A stretch of 6,571 nt of DNA, from the NCBI GenBank assembly GCA_031270615.1, contig JAISXE010000297.1:1-6571 (forward strand), given 5' to 3'. Position numbers and translations under genes: made by a program. The notes under the pieces are model-generated. The model ran no database searches. It worked only from the letters and a program-made list of their open reading frames with translations, and was not told the origin of the DNA. This stretch comes from Spirochaetia bacterium. GTDB lineage: Bacteria; Spirochaetota; Spirochaetia; DTKZ01. Numbering within the stretch: position 1 is the stretch's first letter; every line of letters begins with the position of its first letter. Shown piece after piece: positions 1 to 5,595 of the stretch.

Positions 1-77
1 TCGAAACCAACAGCGCAAAGCCCAAACACATACAAACGGTCTGGGGCGCGGGCTACAGGTTTCTCCAGGGGCCGTGA
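1..77 (+). CDS. Response regulator, OmpR/PhoB type, C-terminal fragment
   Basis: Only the last 24 complete codons are inside the window, read in the frame starting at base 3 and ending with TGA at 75-77. The peptide contains PKHIQTVWGAGYRF, which matches the end of the winged-helix DNA-binding domain of OmpR/PhoB response regulators: the final beta-hairpin, where a conserved hydrophobic-x-T-V-x-G-x-G-Y-x-F pattern closes the domain. In this family an N-terminal receiver domain is phosphorylated by a sensor kinase and the C-terminal domain binds promoter DNA; neither the receiver domain nor a kinase is visible here. The frame starting at base 1 is also open, and for longer, but it runs on into the repeat region and has no recognisable domain. 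No SD-led gene follows closely, so this is probably the last gene of its transcript. The family call is firm for so short a piece; the regulated genes are unknown. Confidence 0.8.
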   Translation, partial: ETNSAKPKHIQTVWGAGYRFLQGP

Positions 78-148
78 AACGCTGTTCTGGGCCGCGGCCG
101 GCGATAAAGACGCGCATGCGCGCTTCGCGCACATGCTGGTGAGGCACG

Positions 149-529
149 GCAATCACGGAAATTGCGTGCTTTTGCGGGGCTTCGCCTTATTGCGGCAACC
201 GGGGAAATCGCGGAAGGCCGATAAACCGCGACTGCGATTGCAGGCAATCGCGCTGCTTTCAGGCAGTTTGTTGCCTGGCGGGAGAACACTGGGGGCTATC
301 ACGCGATTTCTTCGCAATTTCCGGGGCAATTTTTGCAGAGCAAAAATTGCCCTGCAATCACGGAAATTGCGTGCTTTTGCAAGGCTTCGCCTTATTGCGG
401 CAACCAGGGAAATCGCGGAAGGCCGGTAAACCGCGAGTGCGATTGCAGGCAATCGCACTGCATTCAGGCAAGACACTGTATAGCCGGGAGAACACTGTGG
501 ACTATCACGCGATTTCCCCGCAATTTCCG
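149..529. repeat. Two tandem copies of a 205-bp palindrome-rich repeat
   Basis: Unit 1 runs from about 149 to 353 and unit 2 from 354 to 529. The first 115 bp after base 151 differ from 356-470 at only 7 positions. A more divergent stretch follows, and similarity resumes at 280 versus 486 with a 1-base offset. Each unit begins with CGGAAATTGCG (156-166 and 361-371) and ends with its exact complement CGCAATTTCCG (313-323 and 519-529), so each unit is bracketed by 11-bp inverted repeats about 168 bp apart. Inside each unit is a second palindrome, GCGATTGC-AG-GCAATCGC (234-251 and 439-456). Open frames cross the array, but none has a ribosome-binding site or family resemblance, so I treat it as non-coding. 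It fills most of the 532-bp gap between the response regulator and the M20-like gene. Confidence 0.85.
324..352. repeat. Perfect 13-bp hairpin with 3-nt loop
   Basis: GGGCAATTTTTGC (324-336), loop AGA (337-339), then the exact complement (340-352). It lies between the two 205-bp units, where the second unit has an unrelated but similarly built 22-bp hairpin. No T-run follows on the + strand, so a terminator role is not supported in that direction. Confidence 0.85.
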
Positions 530-585
530 CAGGGGTAAAGTTTGCCGGGGCTTTGCCCCGGCAAACTTTACCCCTGGCAATTTTT
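530..585 (+). terminator. Perfect 22-bp stem-loop followed by five T, possible terminator
   Basis: The left arm 530-551 and right arm 555-576 are exact complements over 22 bp with loop TTT. Four bases later comes TTTTT (581-585). A stable stem followed by a short T-run resembles a rho-independent terminator that would separate the response-regulator transcript from the M20-like/gpgS operon. The T-run does not start directly at the stem base and the stem is unusually long, so this could instead be a structural repeat of the same class as 324-352. The hairpin itself is certain; the terminator role is a guess. Confidence 0.4.
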
Positions 586-603
586 GCTTCGATGGGGTAT
601 AAT
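575..603 (+). promoter_or_regulatory. Candidate sigma-70-type promoter for the M20-like gene and gpgS
   Basis: A perfect TATAAT lies at 598-603. With the common 17-base spacing, the -35 position would be TGGCAA at 575-580, which matches TTGACA at only 3 of 6 positions and overlaps the foot of the 22-bp hairpin. Transcription would begin near 609-611, at the ATG at 610. The -10 box is strong and the -35 weak, so the call is moderate. Confidence 0.45.
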
Positions 604-609
604 CAGTTT

Positions 610-1812
610 ATGCTGGAGAAGCGGCGGATTGCCGGGTTTTTTAATAAAATTTTTTCGTTTGCGAAGAAGCTGCCGGAGGCAACGCCGGGCGAGCTGGGGC
701 CTTTCGCGAAGCGCATCGTCTCGGACGCTTCGATTTTCAACGAGATCCCTTCGCCTACGGAACGGGAAGAGGAGCGCATCCAGTTTATTTTGCGCAGGCT
801 GAATAATTTCGGCGTGTCCGAAATCGTGAACGACGGGGAGGGCAATGTGGCGGTTCTTTTTTCCAGCCAGAAGCCCACAAACCAGAGCGTCCTTCTTTTT
901 GCCGATATTGAGAGCGACAGCTATTCCCTGATTAACAGCTTTGTGCATCTTTCGCCGGGCCTGGCTTCCGGGGCCGGGCTTGCGGATAACGCGATTGGGG
1001 TGGCGACGCTTCTTGTCCTCGCGGAATATTTGCAGCAGAAGAACAAACGTTACGATATCAATATTGTCATTCTTTTCACGCGGCTTGCCGGGGAAAAGGA
1101 AGAGTTCGCGGGCCTAAGCAGGTTTCTTTCTTCCTGGGCCGGGGAGATTTCCTTTGCGGTCTATGTCACGGGCATACAGTTGGGGAACATCGAAACCCGG
1201 CCTTTGGGGCATTACAAAATGACGGTAAGCGCCCGCACGAATGAGCACACGGTTCTTGAAGACAAGGTCGGGGATTCGGCTGTGTGGGTTTTGTCCAATA
1301 TCGCCTTCCGCCTGGGGACGATCAAATGGGACGTGAAGAGCGGGACGATCCTCAATATCGCGCGCATCGTGGGAGGGGTGGGTTTCGGTTTTTTCCCTTC
1401 GGAGGGTTTTATGGAGCTGGAGATTTATTCCGGCGATACGGCGGCCCTCAATCTGACCAAGAACACGGTGGAGGCGACCATCGAGAAAATCGCCGCCGAA
1501 ACGGGGGCGAAGGTGGAGTTTACGGTGAACTCCTTTATTCCCGTGAGCAATCCTGAGGGCAACGCGTTTTTGACGGATATTCTGAAAAAGGTCCATGCGG
1601 ATCTGCGGGTGCTGTCGAACTTCGTGTCGATTCCCGACAAGACGGCGATCCTCAATTCTTTCGGGATTCCGGCTGTCTCCATCGGCATCACCCGGGGAAA
1701 AAAGACTTTGGGCGAGGAGTATGTGGAACTCGAGCCCATCGGGACAGGTTTCCAGCAGCTTCTGCTTCTTTTGGAAAGAAGCGTGATCAACAGGGAGCTT
1801 AACCAGCCATGA
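610..1812 (+). CDS. M20-family peptidase-like protein with altered metal site
   Basis: A 400-residue protein with the layout of M20 metallopeptidases: an N-terminal catalytic-fold half, a middle dimerisation-type insert (roughly residues 190-300) and a C-terminal return. Family traits are NEIPSPTEREEERIQFI (44-60), GLADNAIGVATL (123-134) with the usual bridging Asp as D126, a Glu pair at 164-165 where the catalytic and metal Glu sit, and EYVEL (370-374) near the end. The two conserved His ligands are not seen: the HxD motif is replaced by D99-I-E101, and the C-terminal His before EYV by Thr366. The protein may therefore bind metal differently or be non-catalytic, and no substrate can be assigned. 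I chose ATG 610 because it follows the TATAAT box at transcription-start distance. There is no good SD; GGGG lies 12 bases upstream. ATG 592 and TTG 553 are in-frame alternatives. The gene overlaps gpgS by 4 bases (ATGA), indicating co-transcription. Confidence 0.75.
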   Translation: MLEKRRIAGFFNKIFSFAKKLPEATPGELGPFAKRIVSDASIFNEIPSPTEREEERIQFILRRLNNFGVSEIVNDGEGNVAVLFSSQKPTNQSVLLFADIESDSYSLINSFVHLSPGLASGAGLADNAIGVATLLVLAEYLQQKNKRYDINIVILFTRLAGEKEEFAGLSRFLSSWAGEISFAVYVTGIQLGNIETRPLGHYKMTVSARTNEHTVLEDKVGDSAVWVLSNIAFRLGTIKWDVKSGTILNIARIVGGVGFGFFPSEGFMELEIYSGDTAALNLTKNTVEATIEKIAAETGAKVEFTVNSFIPVSNPEGNAFLTDILKKVHADLRVLSNFVSIPDKTAILNSFGIPAVSIGITRGKKTLGEEYVELEPIGTGFQQLLLLLERSVINRELNQP

Positions 1813-2792
1813 AAGAAACGCAGAGCGTCCTTTTGCATAACACGTTCCATCACAGCCGTTTTGCGGATACCAAAAGGCTCTGCGACTTGAAGCAGCGCAA
1901 GGACTTGCGAATTTCCCTTGCCTTTCCCACCCTGAACGAGGAGGCGACAATCGGCAAGGAAATCCTGGTAATCAAGACGGAGCTGATGGACCGCCTGCCC
2001 CTTATCGACGAGATTGCCGTCGTCGACTCAGGTTCCTCGGACAAGACGCGGGAGATCTCCGCTGCCTACGGCGCGACGGTGTACCTTTCCAAAGACATTC
2101 TGAAAGGCCAGGGGACTTTCCGGGGCAAGGGCGAAAATCTTTGGAAGAGCCTTTACGCGCTGAACGGGGACATCATCGTCTGGATTGACGCGGACATCCA
2201 AAACATCGCGCCCAAGTTTGTGTACGCCCTGGTCGGCCCCCTTTTGGAAAACGACGATCTCCAGTATGTCAAGGCTTTTTACGAGCGGCCGCTGAAAACC
2301 CTGGCGGACATTGCCCCTTCGGGCGGGGGCCGCGTTACGGAAATCCTGGTGCGGCCGCTTTTTTCGCTGTTTTATCCCGAACTCGCCTTTCTTATCCAGC
2401 CCCTGTCCGGGGAGTACGCGGGCCGCCGGAAACTGCTGGAACAGCTTGCCTTCTCCGTGGGCTACGGCGTGGAGCTTGGGCACCTCCTTGACGTGTACCA
2501 CGCCTGCGGCATCGGCGCGCTTGCCCAGGTTGATATTGACAAGCGCGTCCACCGCAATCAGAGCGTCCAGTCCCTCAGCCGCATGTCCTTCGGCATTCTG
2601 AATACTTTCTTCCACCGCTGCCGGAAATACGGCGAGGTTGACGTGAAGGCGGCGGTGAACGCCTACCATATCGCCCTGAACGTGCTGGGCGAAAAACACG
2701 AGCCGGTGTTCACCGAGGTCAGCGCCGTGGAGCGCCCGCCGATCATCGAACTGCAGGAATACCGGAAGAAATTTTACCCTAACGGCGGCTGA
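1809..2792 (+). CDS. gpgS: Glucosyl-3-phosphoglycerate synthase (GT81 family)
   Basis: A 327-residue GT-A glycosyltransferase expected to transfer glucose from a nucleotide sugar to 3-phosphoglycerate, giving glucosyl-3-phosphoglycerate, the precursor of the compatible solute glucosylglycerate. Visible motifs in order are AFPTLNEEATIG (38-49, start of the Rossmann-like nucleotide-sugar fold), VVDSGSSDKT (71-80), GKGENLWKSL (106-115), the DAD metal-binding motif (127-129), FYERP (157-161), GGGRVTE (172-178, acceptor-loop motif typical of GpgS/MpgS), QPLSGEYAGRR (197-207), and His248, which aligns with the metal-ligand His of this family. The length is normal for the family. The start codon overlaps the stop of the M20-like gene, and AGGGAG (1792-1797) provides an SD 11 bases upstream, so translation is probably coupled. 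The gene for the phosphatase GpgP is not in the window. Closely related enzymes may use GDP-mannose, so sugar specificity is inferred. Confidence 0.9.
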   Translation: MKETQSVLLHNTFHHSRFADTKRLCDLKQRKDLRISLAFPTLNEEATIGKEILVIKTELMDRLPLIDEIAVVDSGSSDKTREISAAYGATVYLSKDILKGQGTFRGKGENLWKSLYALNGDIIVWIDADIQNIAPKFVYALVGPLLENDDLQYVKAFYERPLKTLADIAPSGGGRVTEILVRPLFSLFYPELAFLIQPLSGEYAGRRKLLEQLAFSVGYGVELGHLLDVYHACGIGALAQVDIDKRVHRNQSVQSLSRMSFGILNTFFHRCRKYGEVDVKAAVNAYHIALNVLGEKHEPVFTEVSAVERPPIIELQEYRKKFYPNGG

Positions 2793-2833
2793 AAAAAACC
2801 GCGCGCGCCCCATCTTGCGCGGGGGCATACGAG

Positions 2834-2872
2834 AAACCACGGACCACACGGAAAAAACCGACCACCCGGACA
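2834..2872. repeat. Dispersed ACGGA-type intergenic repeat, forward copy
   Basis: Contains AAACCACGGACCACACGG and then a decayed continuation (ACCGACCACCCGGACAG). It belongs to the same family as the stretches near 2951-3047, 4537-4567 and 5483-5535, and lies just after gpgS. The orientation is opposite to the copies at 2951-3047, so RNA through the gene junction could pair between them. Confidence 0.6.
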
Positions 2873-2902
2873 GAAAAATTTTTACTCCCCTCTTCTTGTC
2901 AA

Positions 2903-2937
2903 CGCCTCGTCTGCGAGGCGGGTTAAATTCTTCTTTT
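2903..2937 (+). terminator. Weak candidate terminator after gpgS
   Basis: CGCCTCG (2903-2909), loop TCTG, CGAGGCG (2914-2920), then a T-rich stretch (TTAAATTCTTCTTTT, interrupted). It lies about 110 bases beyond the gpgS stop, between convergent genes. The stem is short and the T-tract broken, so support is weak. A second possible stem, CCGCGC/GCGCGG, sits directly after the stop without a T-run. Confidence 0.25.
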
Positions 2938-2950
2938 CCTTGCAGTATTT

Positions 2951-3047
2951 TATCCGTGTCTGTCCGTCTTTATCCGTAGTTAATCCCTGCCTCTGTCAGT
3001 GCCCGTCCGTCCTGTCCGTCTTTATCCGTGGTTAATCCCTGCCTCTG
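2951..3047. repeat. Dispersed ACGGA-type repeat, two reverse copies in tandem
   Basis: A 35-bp stretch at 2961-2995 recurs at 3013-3047 with one mismatch (TAGT versus TGGT), a 52-bp period. On the - strand it reads CAGAGGCAGGGATTAACCAC and continues with GGATAAAGACGGACA. It lies downstream of the gpsA stop, in the spacer between the convergent gpgS and gpsA genes. No gene is seen between 2793 and 3086. Confidence 0.8.
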
Positions 3048-3086
3048 CGTAAGGCAGCTAAGTATTCATCCATTTTGGAATATTTC

Positions 3087-4157
3087 TTATCCCGTTACCT
3101 TCATGACATCCTCCAGCAGTTCCCCAACCATGGTCATGGGGTCGGTTTCGCGGTTCAGGACGCGGTACACGCTTTGGGTGATGGGCAGCTTCAAGCCCTT
3201 GTTCGCCGCCAGGGTCCGGACGGCCTTGCAGGCCACCGCCCCTTCGGGAAGGTAGCCGATTTCGTTTATGTGGGAAATAACATCGTCGATGTCATGGTAC
3301 TTCTCGATGATCTTTTTCAGGATGATTTCCCTGCCGAAACGCCTGTTGCGGCCCCATTGGCTGCGGCAGGTAACGTCAAGGTCGCCCACCCCCGCTATGG
3401 AGGAGAAAGTCTCCGCGTGCGTTGCGCCTATCGCCTGGCCGAAGGTCTGGATCTCGCTCAGGCCCGCGGCAAGAAGCAGGCTTTCGGTATTGTCGCCCAC
3501 AAACCGGGTAAGGTCTTTCAGGGCGTCGAGTATCCCGAAGGCCACGGCGATGACGTTTTTCATGGCCGCGCAGACCTGCACCCCCACAATGTCCAAGGAG
3601 CTGTACACCAGAAGAAGCCGGCCGGACAGAAGCTCCCGGAAACGGATGGAGTTTTTCGCGTTGGAGGAGGCGCTGATAAGCCCGGTCAGTTTTCCCCGGC
3701 CCACTTCCTCCGCGTGGCTGGGGCCCGCTATGTACACCAGGTTGTTTTTGTAAAAACCCGGCAAATAGTCCTCCAGGGTCGCCGCGATAAGCCGCGGGCC
3801 CGAATCCGTCGTGATAAAACCCTTCGTGACAACGCCGATAAGGCTGCGGCCTTCCATGATGTTGGGCACGGCCAGGATATTCTTGACGGCACCCAGGATA
3901 AACAGCGAAGGAACGGCGACGATGATGAACTCCTTGCCGCCCGCCGCCTCCCGGATGTCCGTTGTCGCCCTCAGGTTTTCGGGCAGGCCGTCCACCCCGG
4001 GCAGGTACTTCTCGTTTTTATGCGCCTGGTTGATGTCGTTGGCGACTTCCTCTTCAAAACTCCAAATCTGCACGGGAAACCCTTTCCCGGCCAAAACCTT
4101 CCCCAGGGCCGTCCCCCACGCGCCCGCGCCAAGCACGCCCACTGAATTTTTTTCCAT
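3087..4157 (-). CDS. gpsA: Glycerol-3-phosphate dehydrogenase [NAD(P)+]
   Basis: A 356-residue cytosolic enzyme that reduces dihydroxyacetone phosphate to sn-glycerol 3-phosphate, the backbone for phospholipid synthesis. The N-terminal Rossmann motif is GAGAWGTALG (10-19). Other family landmarks are AVPS (81-84), VTKGF (110-114), GPSHAEEV (145-152), the catalytic Lys in AAMKNV (K200) and GVGDLDVTCRSQWGRNRRFG (256-275), which covers the substrate and nucleotide contacts. The C-terminal domain is complete, and the length is slightly above the usual 330-340. The ATG at 4157-4155 is preceded by a strong SD, GGGAGGG (4169-4163), 5 bases upstream, which fixes the start. It is transcribed alone, convergent with gpgS and separated from the upstream DUF2238 gene by 445 bases. 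A weak promoter-like TTGCAA lies about 60 bases upstream, but I see no good -10 box. No missing key residue was noticed. Confidence 0.95.
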   Translation of the reverse strand: MEKNSVGVLGAGAWGTALGKVLAGKGFPVQIWSFEEEVANDINQAHKNEKYLPGVDGLPENLRATTDIREAAGGKEFIIVAVPSLFILGAVKNILAVPNIMEGRSLIGVVTKGFITTDSGPRLIAATLEDYLPGFYKNNLVYIAGPSHAEEVGRGKLTGLISASSNAKNSIRFRELLSGRLLLVYSSLDIVGVQVCAAMKNVIAVAFGILDALKDLTRFVGDNTESLLLAAGLSEIQTFGQAIGATHAETFSSIAGVGDLDVTCRSQWGRNRRFGREIILKKIIEKYHDIDDVISHINEIGYLPEGAVACKAVRTLAANKGLKLPITQSVYRVLNRETDPMTMVGELLEDVMKVTG

Positions 4158-4273
4158 AAAATCCCTCCCGAAATTGGCGTTTTTCCACTACCGGCAGTGT
4201 TACCGAAAAACCGATTTGTTGCAAGGGATCGAAAATGGCGGGAGGCTGTGGAGAGTAAAGGGTTTTTGGGCGC

Positions 4274-4481
4274 GTTCCCGCCGAAGGCGGGAACCGGGCT
4301 TTCCGCTTCAATCTTTTGGCTGCGCCAAAAGGATTTCCGCTGCAATCCCTCGCGCATGGGCGGCAGACCGTTCTGTTTCACCTACACGGGGCTTCGCCCA
4401 CGGCCTGCTTGCACGGCCTTTTAGAAAATTGCGACCAGCCGGGTTGCATGGGCGAGCAACGATTTTGCCTTGCAAAATCGT
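4274..4481. repeat. Cluster of short perfect hairpins with 3-nt loops
   Basis: Within the 445-bp gene-free stretch 4158-4602 are GTTCCCGCC-GAA-GGCGGGAAC (4274-4294, 9 bp), CTTTTGGC-TGC-GCCAAAAG (4313-4331, 8 bp, extended by AAT/ATT past a one-base bulge), GGGC-TTC-GCCC (4389-4399) and ACGATTTTGC-CTT-GCAAAATCGT (4459-4481, 10 bp). The arm sequences are unrelated, but all have a 3-nt loop and mostly a GC pair next to it, as in the hairpins at 324-352 and 530-576. None has a T-run in the right place to be an obvious terminator, and no coding signal was found. Confidence 0.75.
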
Positions 4482-4502
4482 GACCAGCCATGTTGCAGGG
4501 GC
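4433..4502. repeat. 21-bp direct repeat, 49-bp period
   Basis: The stretch at 4433-4453 (GACCAGCCGGGTTGCATGGG, then C) recurs at 4482-4502 with 3 mismatches. The 10-bp hairpin at 4459-4481 sits between the copies. The preceding bases are also partly alike (AAAATTGC versus AAAATCGT). Confidence 0.65.
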
Positions 4503-4602
4503 TGATTGCGGACCTTAACTTGTTGACAGCGCATATCTGTCCGTATTTGTCCGTGCTGTCCGTGGTTGATTCCTGGAATATGCGTTTGGCGCAATCAGCC
4601 CC
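4498..4602. repeat. 13-bp inverted repeat bracketing an ACGGA-type repeat
   Basis: GGGGCTGATTGCG (4498-4510) and its exact complement CGCAATCAGCCCC (4590-4602) enclose 79 bases. Nested inside are CGCATAT (4530-4536) and ATATGCG (4578-4584), and between those an ACGGA-type repeat in reverse orientation (4537-4567). The right arm ends immediately next to the stop codon of the DUF2238 gene, so its mRNA 3' end could fold into this structure. It may act as a 3'-end or terminator-like element, but no T-run was seen. Confidence 0.65.
4537..4567. repeat. Dispersed ACGGA-type repeat, reverse copy
   Basis: CTGTCCGTATTTGTCCGTGC followed by TGTCCGTGGTT. On the - strand this reads AACCACGGACAGCACGGACA and continues ATACGGACAG. 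It is a family member located just after the DUF2238 gene and inside the 13-bp inverted repeat. Confidence 0.7.
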
Positions 4603-5418
4603 CTACAGCGCCGTTTTGGCTATGGCCCTGTCCTGCAGGCGCGAGAAAAAAACCAGCATGGCGATGGCGCCGACAAGCGCGCAGAGCATGTCCGACTGCG
4701 TGTCCCACACATAGCCCTGGGTGCCGAGAAAAGCGTCGGCCGCTTCGCCCGAGAGTTCCGCGGTAAGCCATTCAATAAGCTCGTAGAGGGCGGAAACCGC
4801 GAGGCAGACGGAAACAACGAAAAATGCGAGCCAGCCCCTGCGCTTCAGCACCTCCAGACGCAGGATAAGGTCCCGCGCGACCATCGCGCAGAGCCTGTCC
4901 GACTGCGTGTCCCACACATAGCCCTGGGTGCCGAGAAAAGCGTCGGCCGCTTCGCCTGAGAGTTCCGCGGTAAGCCATTCAATAAGCTCGTAGAGGGCGG
5001 AAACCGCGAGGCAGACGGAAACAACGAAAAAGACGAGCCAGCCCCTGCGCTTCAGCACCTCCAAACGCAGGATAAGTTCCCGCGCGACCATCGCGGGAAT
5101 AAAACCCTGGGCGAAATGGCCGACTTTGTCGTAGTTGTTTCTGCCCATGTGGAAGATGTCTTTCAGGGTGTTAAACAGCGGCACCTGAGCGTAGGTATAC
5201 TTTGCCCCGACAAAAAGGATGATGCAGTGGATCAGGATAAAGCAGTAGGTGAAGCCGGTAAACCGAAAACGCCTGAATGTCAAAGCCAGAACGACGAAGG
5301 CCGCCATGCCGGGGGCCGTTTCCAGTATCCAGGTAAAGTGGTCCCAGGTAAAAGCCGACCAGGCCAGAACCAGGAAGAAAACCGCCGCGAGGATAAAGTG
5401 AAGTTTTTTCATGCCCAT
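4603..5418 (-). CDS. DUF2238/YjdF-family membrane protein with internal tandem duplication
   Basis: A 271-residue inner-membrane protein of unknown biochemical function. Hydrophobic segments lie near residues 6-23, 30-48, 57-72, 127-149, 196-218 and 247-258. Family motifs are NNYDKVGHFAQGF (94-106) and ALYELIEW followed by FLGTQGYVWDTQSD. The second motif block occurs twice, because residues 109-177 and 178-246 are tandem 69-residue copies differing at only 3 positions (E114/D183, V129/A198, R175/M244). Removing one copy leaves 202 residues, about the usual family length. The duplication adds one membrane segment without its natural partner, so topology or folding of the second copy is uncertain. 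ATG at 5418 gives MGMKK; the ATG at 5412 is equally possible, and neither has a clear SD. The stop is TAG. The gene appears to be monocistronic: ACGGA-type repeats lie on both sides. Confidence 0.85.
   Translation of the reverse strand: MGMKKLHFILAAVFFLVLAWSAFTWDHFTWILETAPGMAAFVVLALTFRRFRFTGFTYCFILIHCIILFVGAKYTYAQVPLFNTLKDIFHMGRNNYDKVGHFAQGFIPAMVARELILRLEVLKRRGWLVFFVVSVCLAVSALYELIEWLTAELSGEAADAFLGTQGYVWDTQSDRLCAMVARDLILRLEVLKRRGWLAFFVVSVCLAVSALYELIEWLTAELSGEAADAFLGTQGYVWDTQSDMLCALVGAIAMLVFFSRLQDRAIAKTAL
4681..5094 (-). repeat. 207-bp in-frame tandem duplication within the DUF2238 gene
   Basis: 4888-5094 (encoding residues 109-177) and 4681-4887 (residues 178-246) are 207 bp each and differ at 6 positions, about 97% identity. 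The length is exactly 69 codons, so the frame is kept. At the junctions the motif CGCGCAGAGC (4678-4687 and 4885-4894) and a nearby CGAC are shared, consistent with origin by slippage or unequal recombination. Confidence 0.95.
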
Positions 5419-5482
5419 ACCGTAATTAATTTTTTGCTTTGCTTCAAGACGAGGAAGCAGGGCAAACCCATTTGCATCTTTT

Positions 5483-5535
5483 AACCACGGACCTCACAGA
5501 CGCACAGACAAAAAAATCTTTTCTGTCTTGCGTGG
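5483..5535. repeat. Dispersed ACGGA-type repeat with internal imperfect hairpin
   Basis: Begins AACCACGGACCTCACAGACG and contains a 21-base quasi-palindrome (5507-5527, GACA...TGTC, one mismatch, 3-nt loop). CCACG (5485-5489) and CGTGG (5531-5535) are inverted ends. It lies in the 177-bp spacer between the ABC ATPase gene and the DUF2238 gene; the rest of that spacer shows a CCAGTGG direct repeat (5546-5552, 5555-5561) and no gene. Confidence 0.6.
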
Positions 5536-5595
5536 CCGGCGTCTGCCAGTGGGGCCAGTGGTTTCCCTCTCCGGCTGAATAGGTACTTCGTTTTT

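Noticed and set aside
1..429. Long + strand open frame from the window edge through the repeats
   Set aside because: It overlaps the recognisable response-regulator C-terminus in another frame, its later part is translated palindromic repeat, and no domain is seen.
149..529. CRISPR array
   Set aside because: There are only two units, of about 205 bp, with no short constant repeat separated by unique spacers, and no cas genes.
2793..2826. CCGCGC/GCGCGG stem directly after gpgS as terminator
   Set aside because: A 6-bp stem with a 12-nt loop and no following T-run is not enough support.
1114..2849. Minus-strand open frames across the M20-like gene and gpgS
   Set aside because: They are shadows of two well-supported + strand genes and lack start signals or motifs.
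3075..4145. 356-codon + strand open frame antisense to gpsA
   Set aside because: gpsA is unmistakable on the other strand with a strong SD. The antisense frame is low-complexity, Arg/Gly/His-rich and has no family resemblance, as expected opposite a GC-rich gene.
5419..5451. Promoter of the DUF2238 gene (TTGAAG with TACGGT or TTAATT)
   Set aside because: The hexamers match poorly or have the wrong spacing, so I did not list a promoter.
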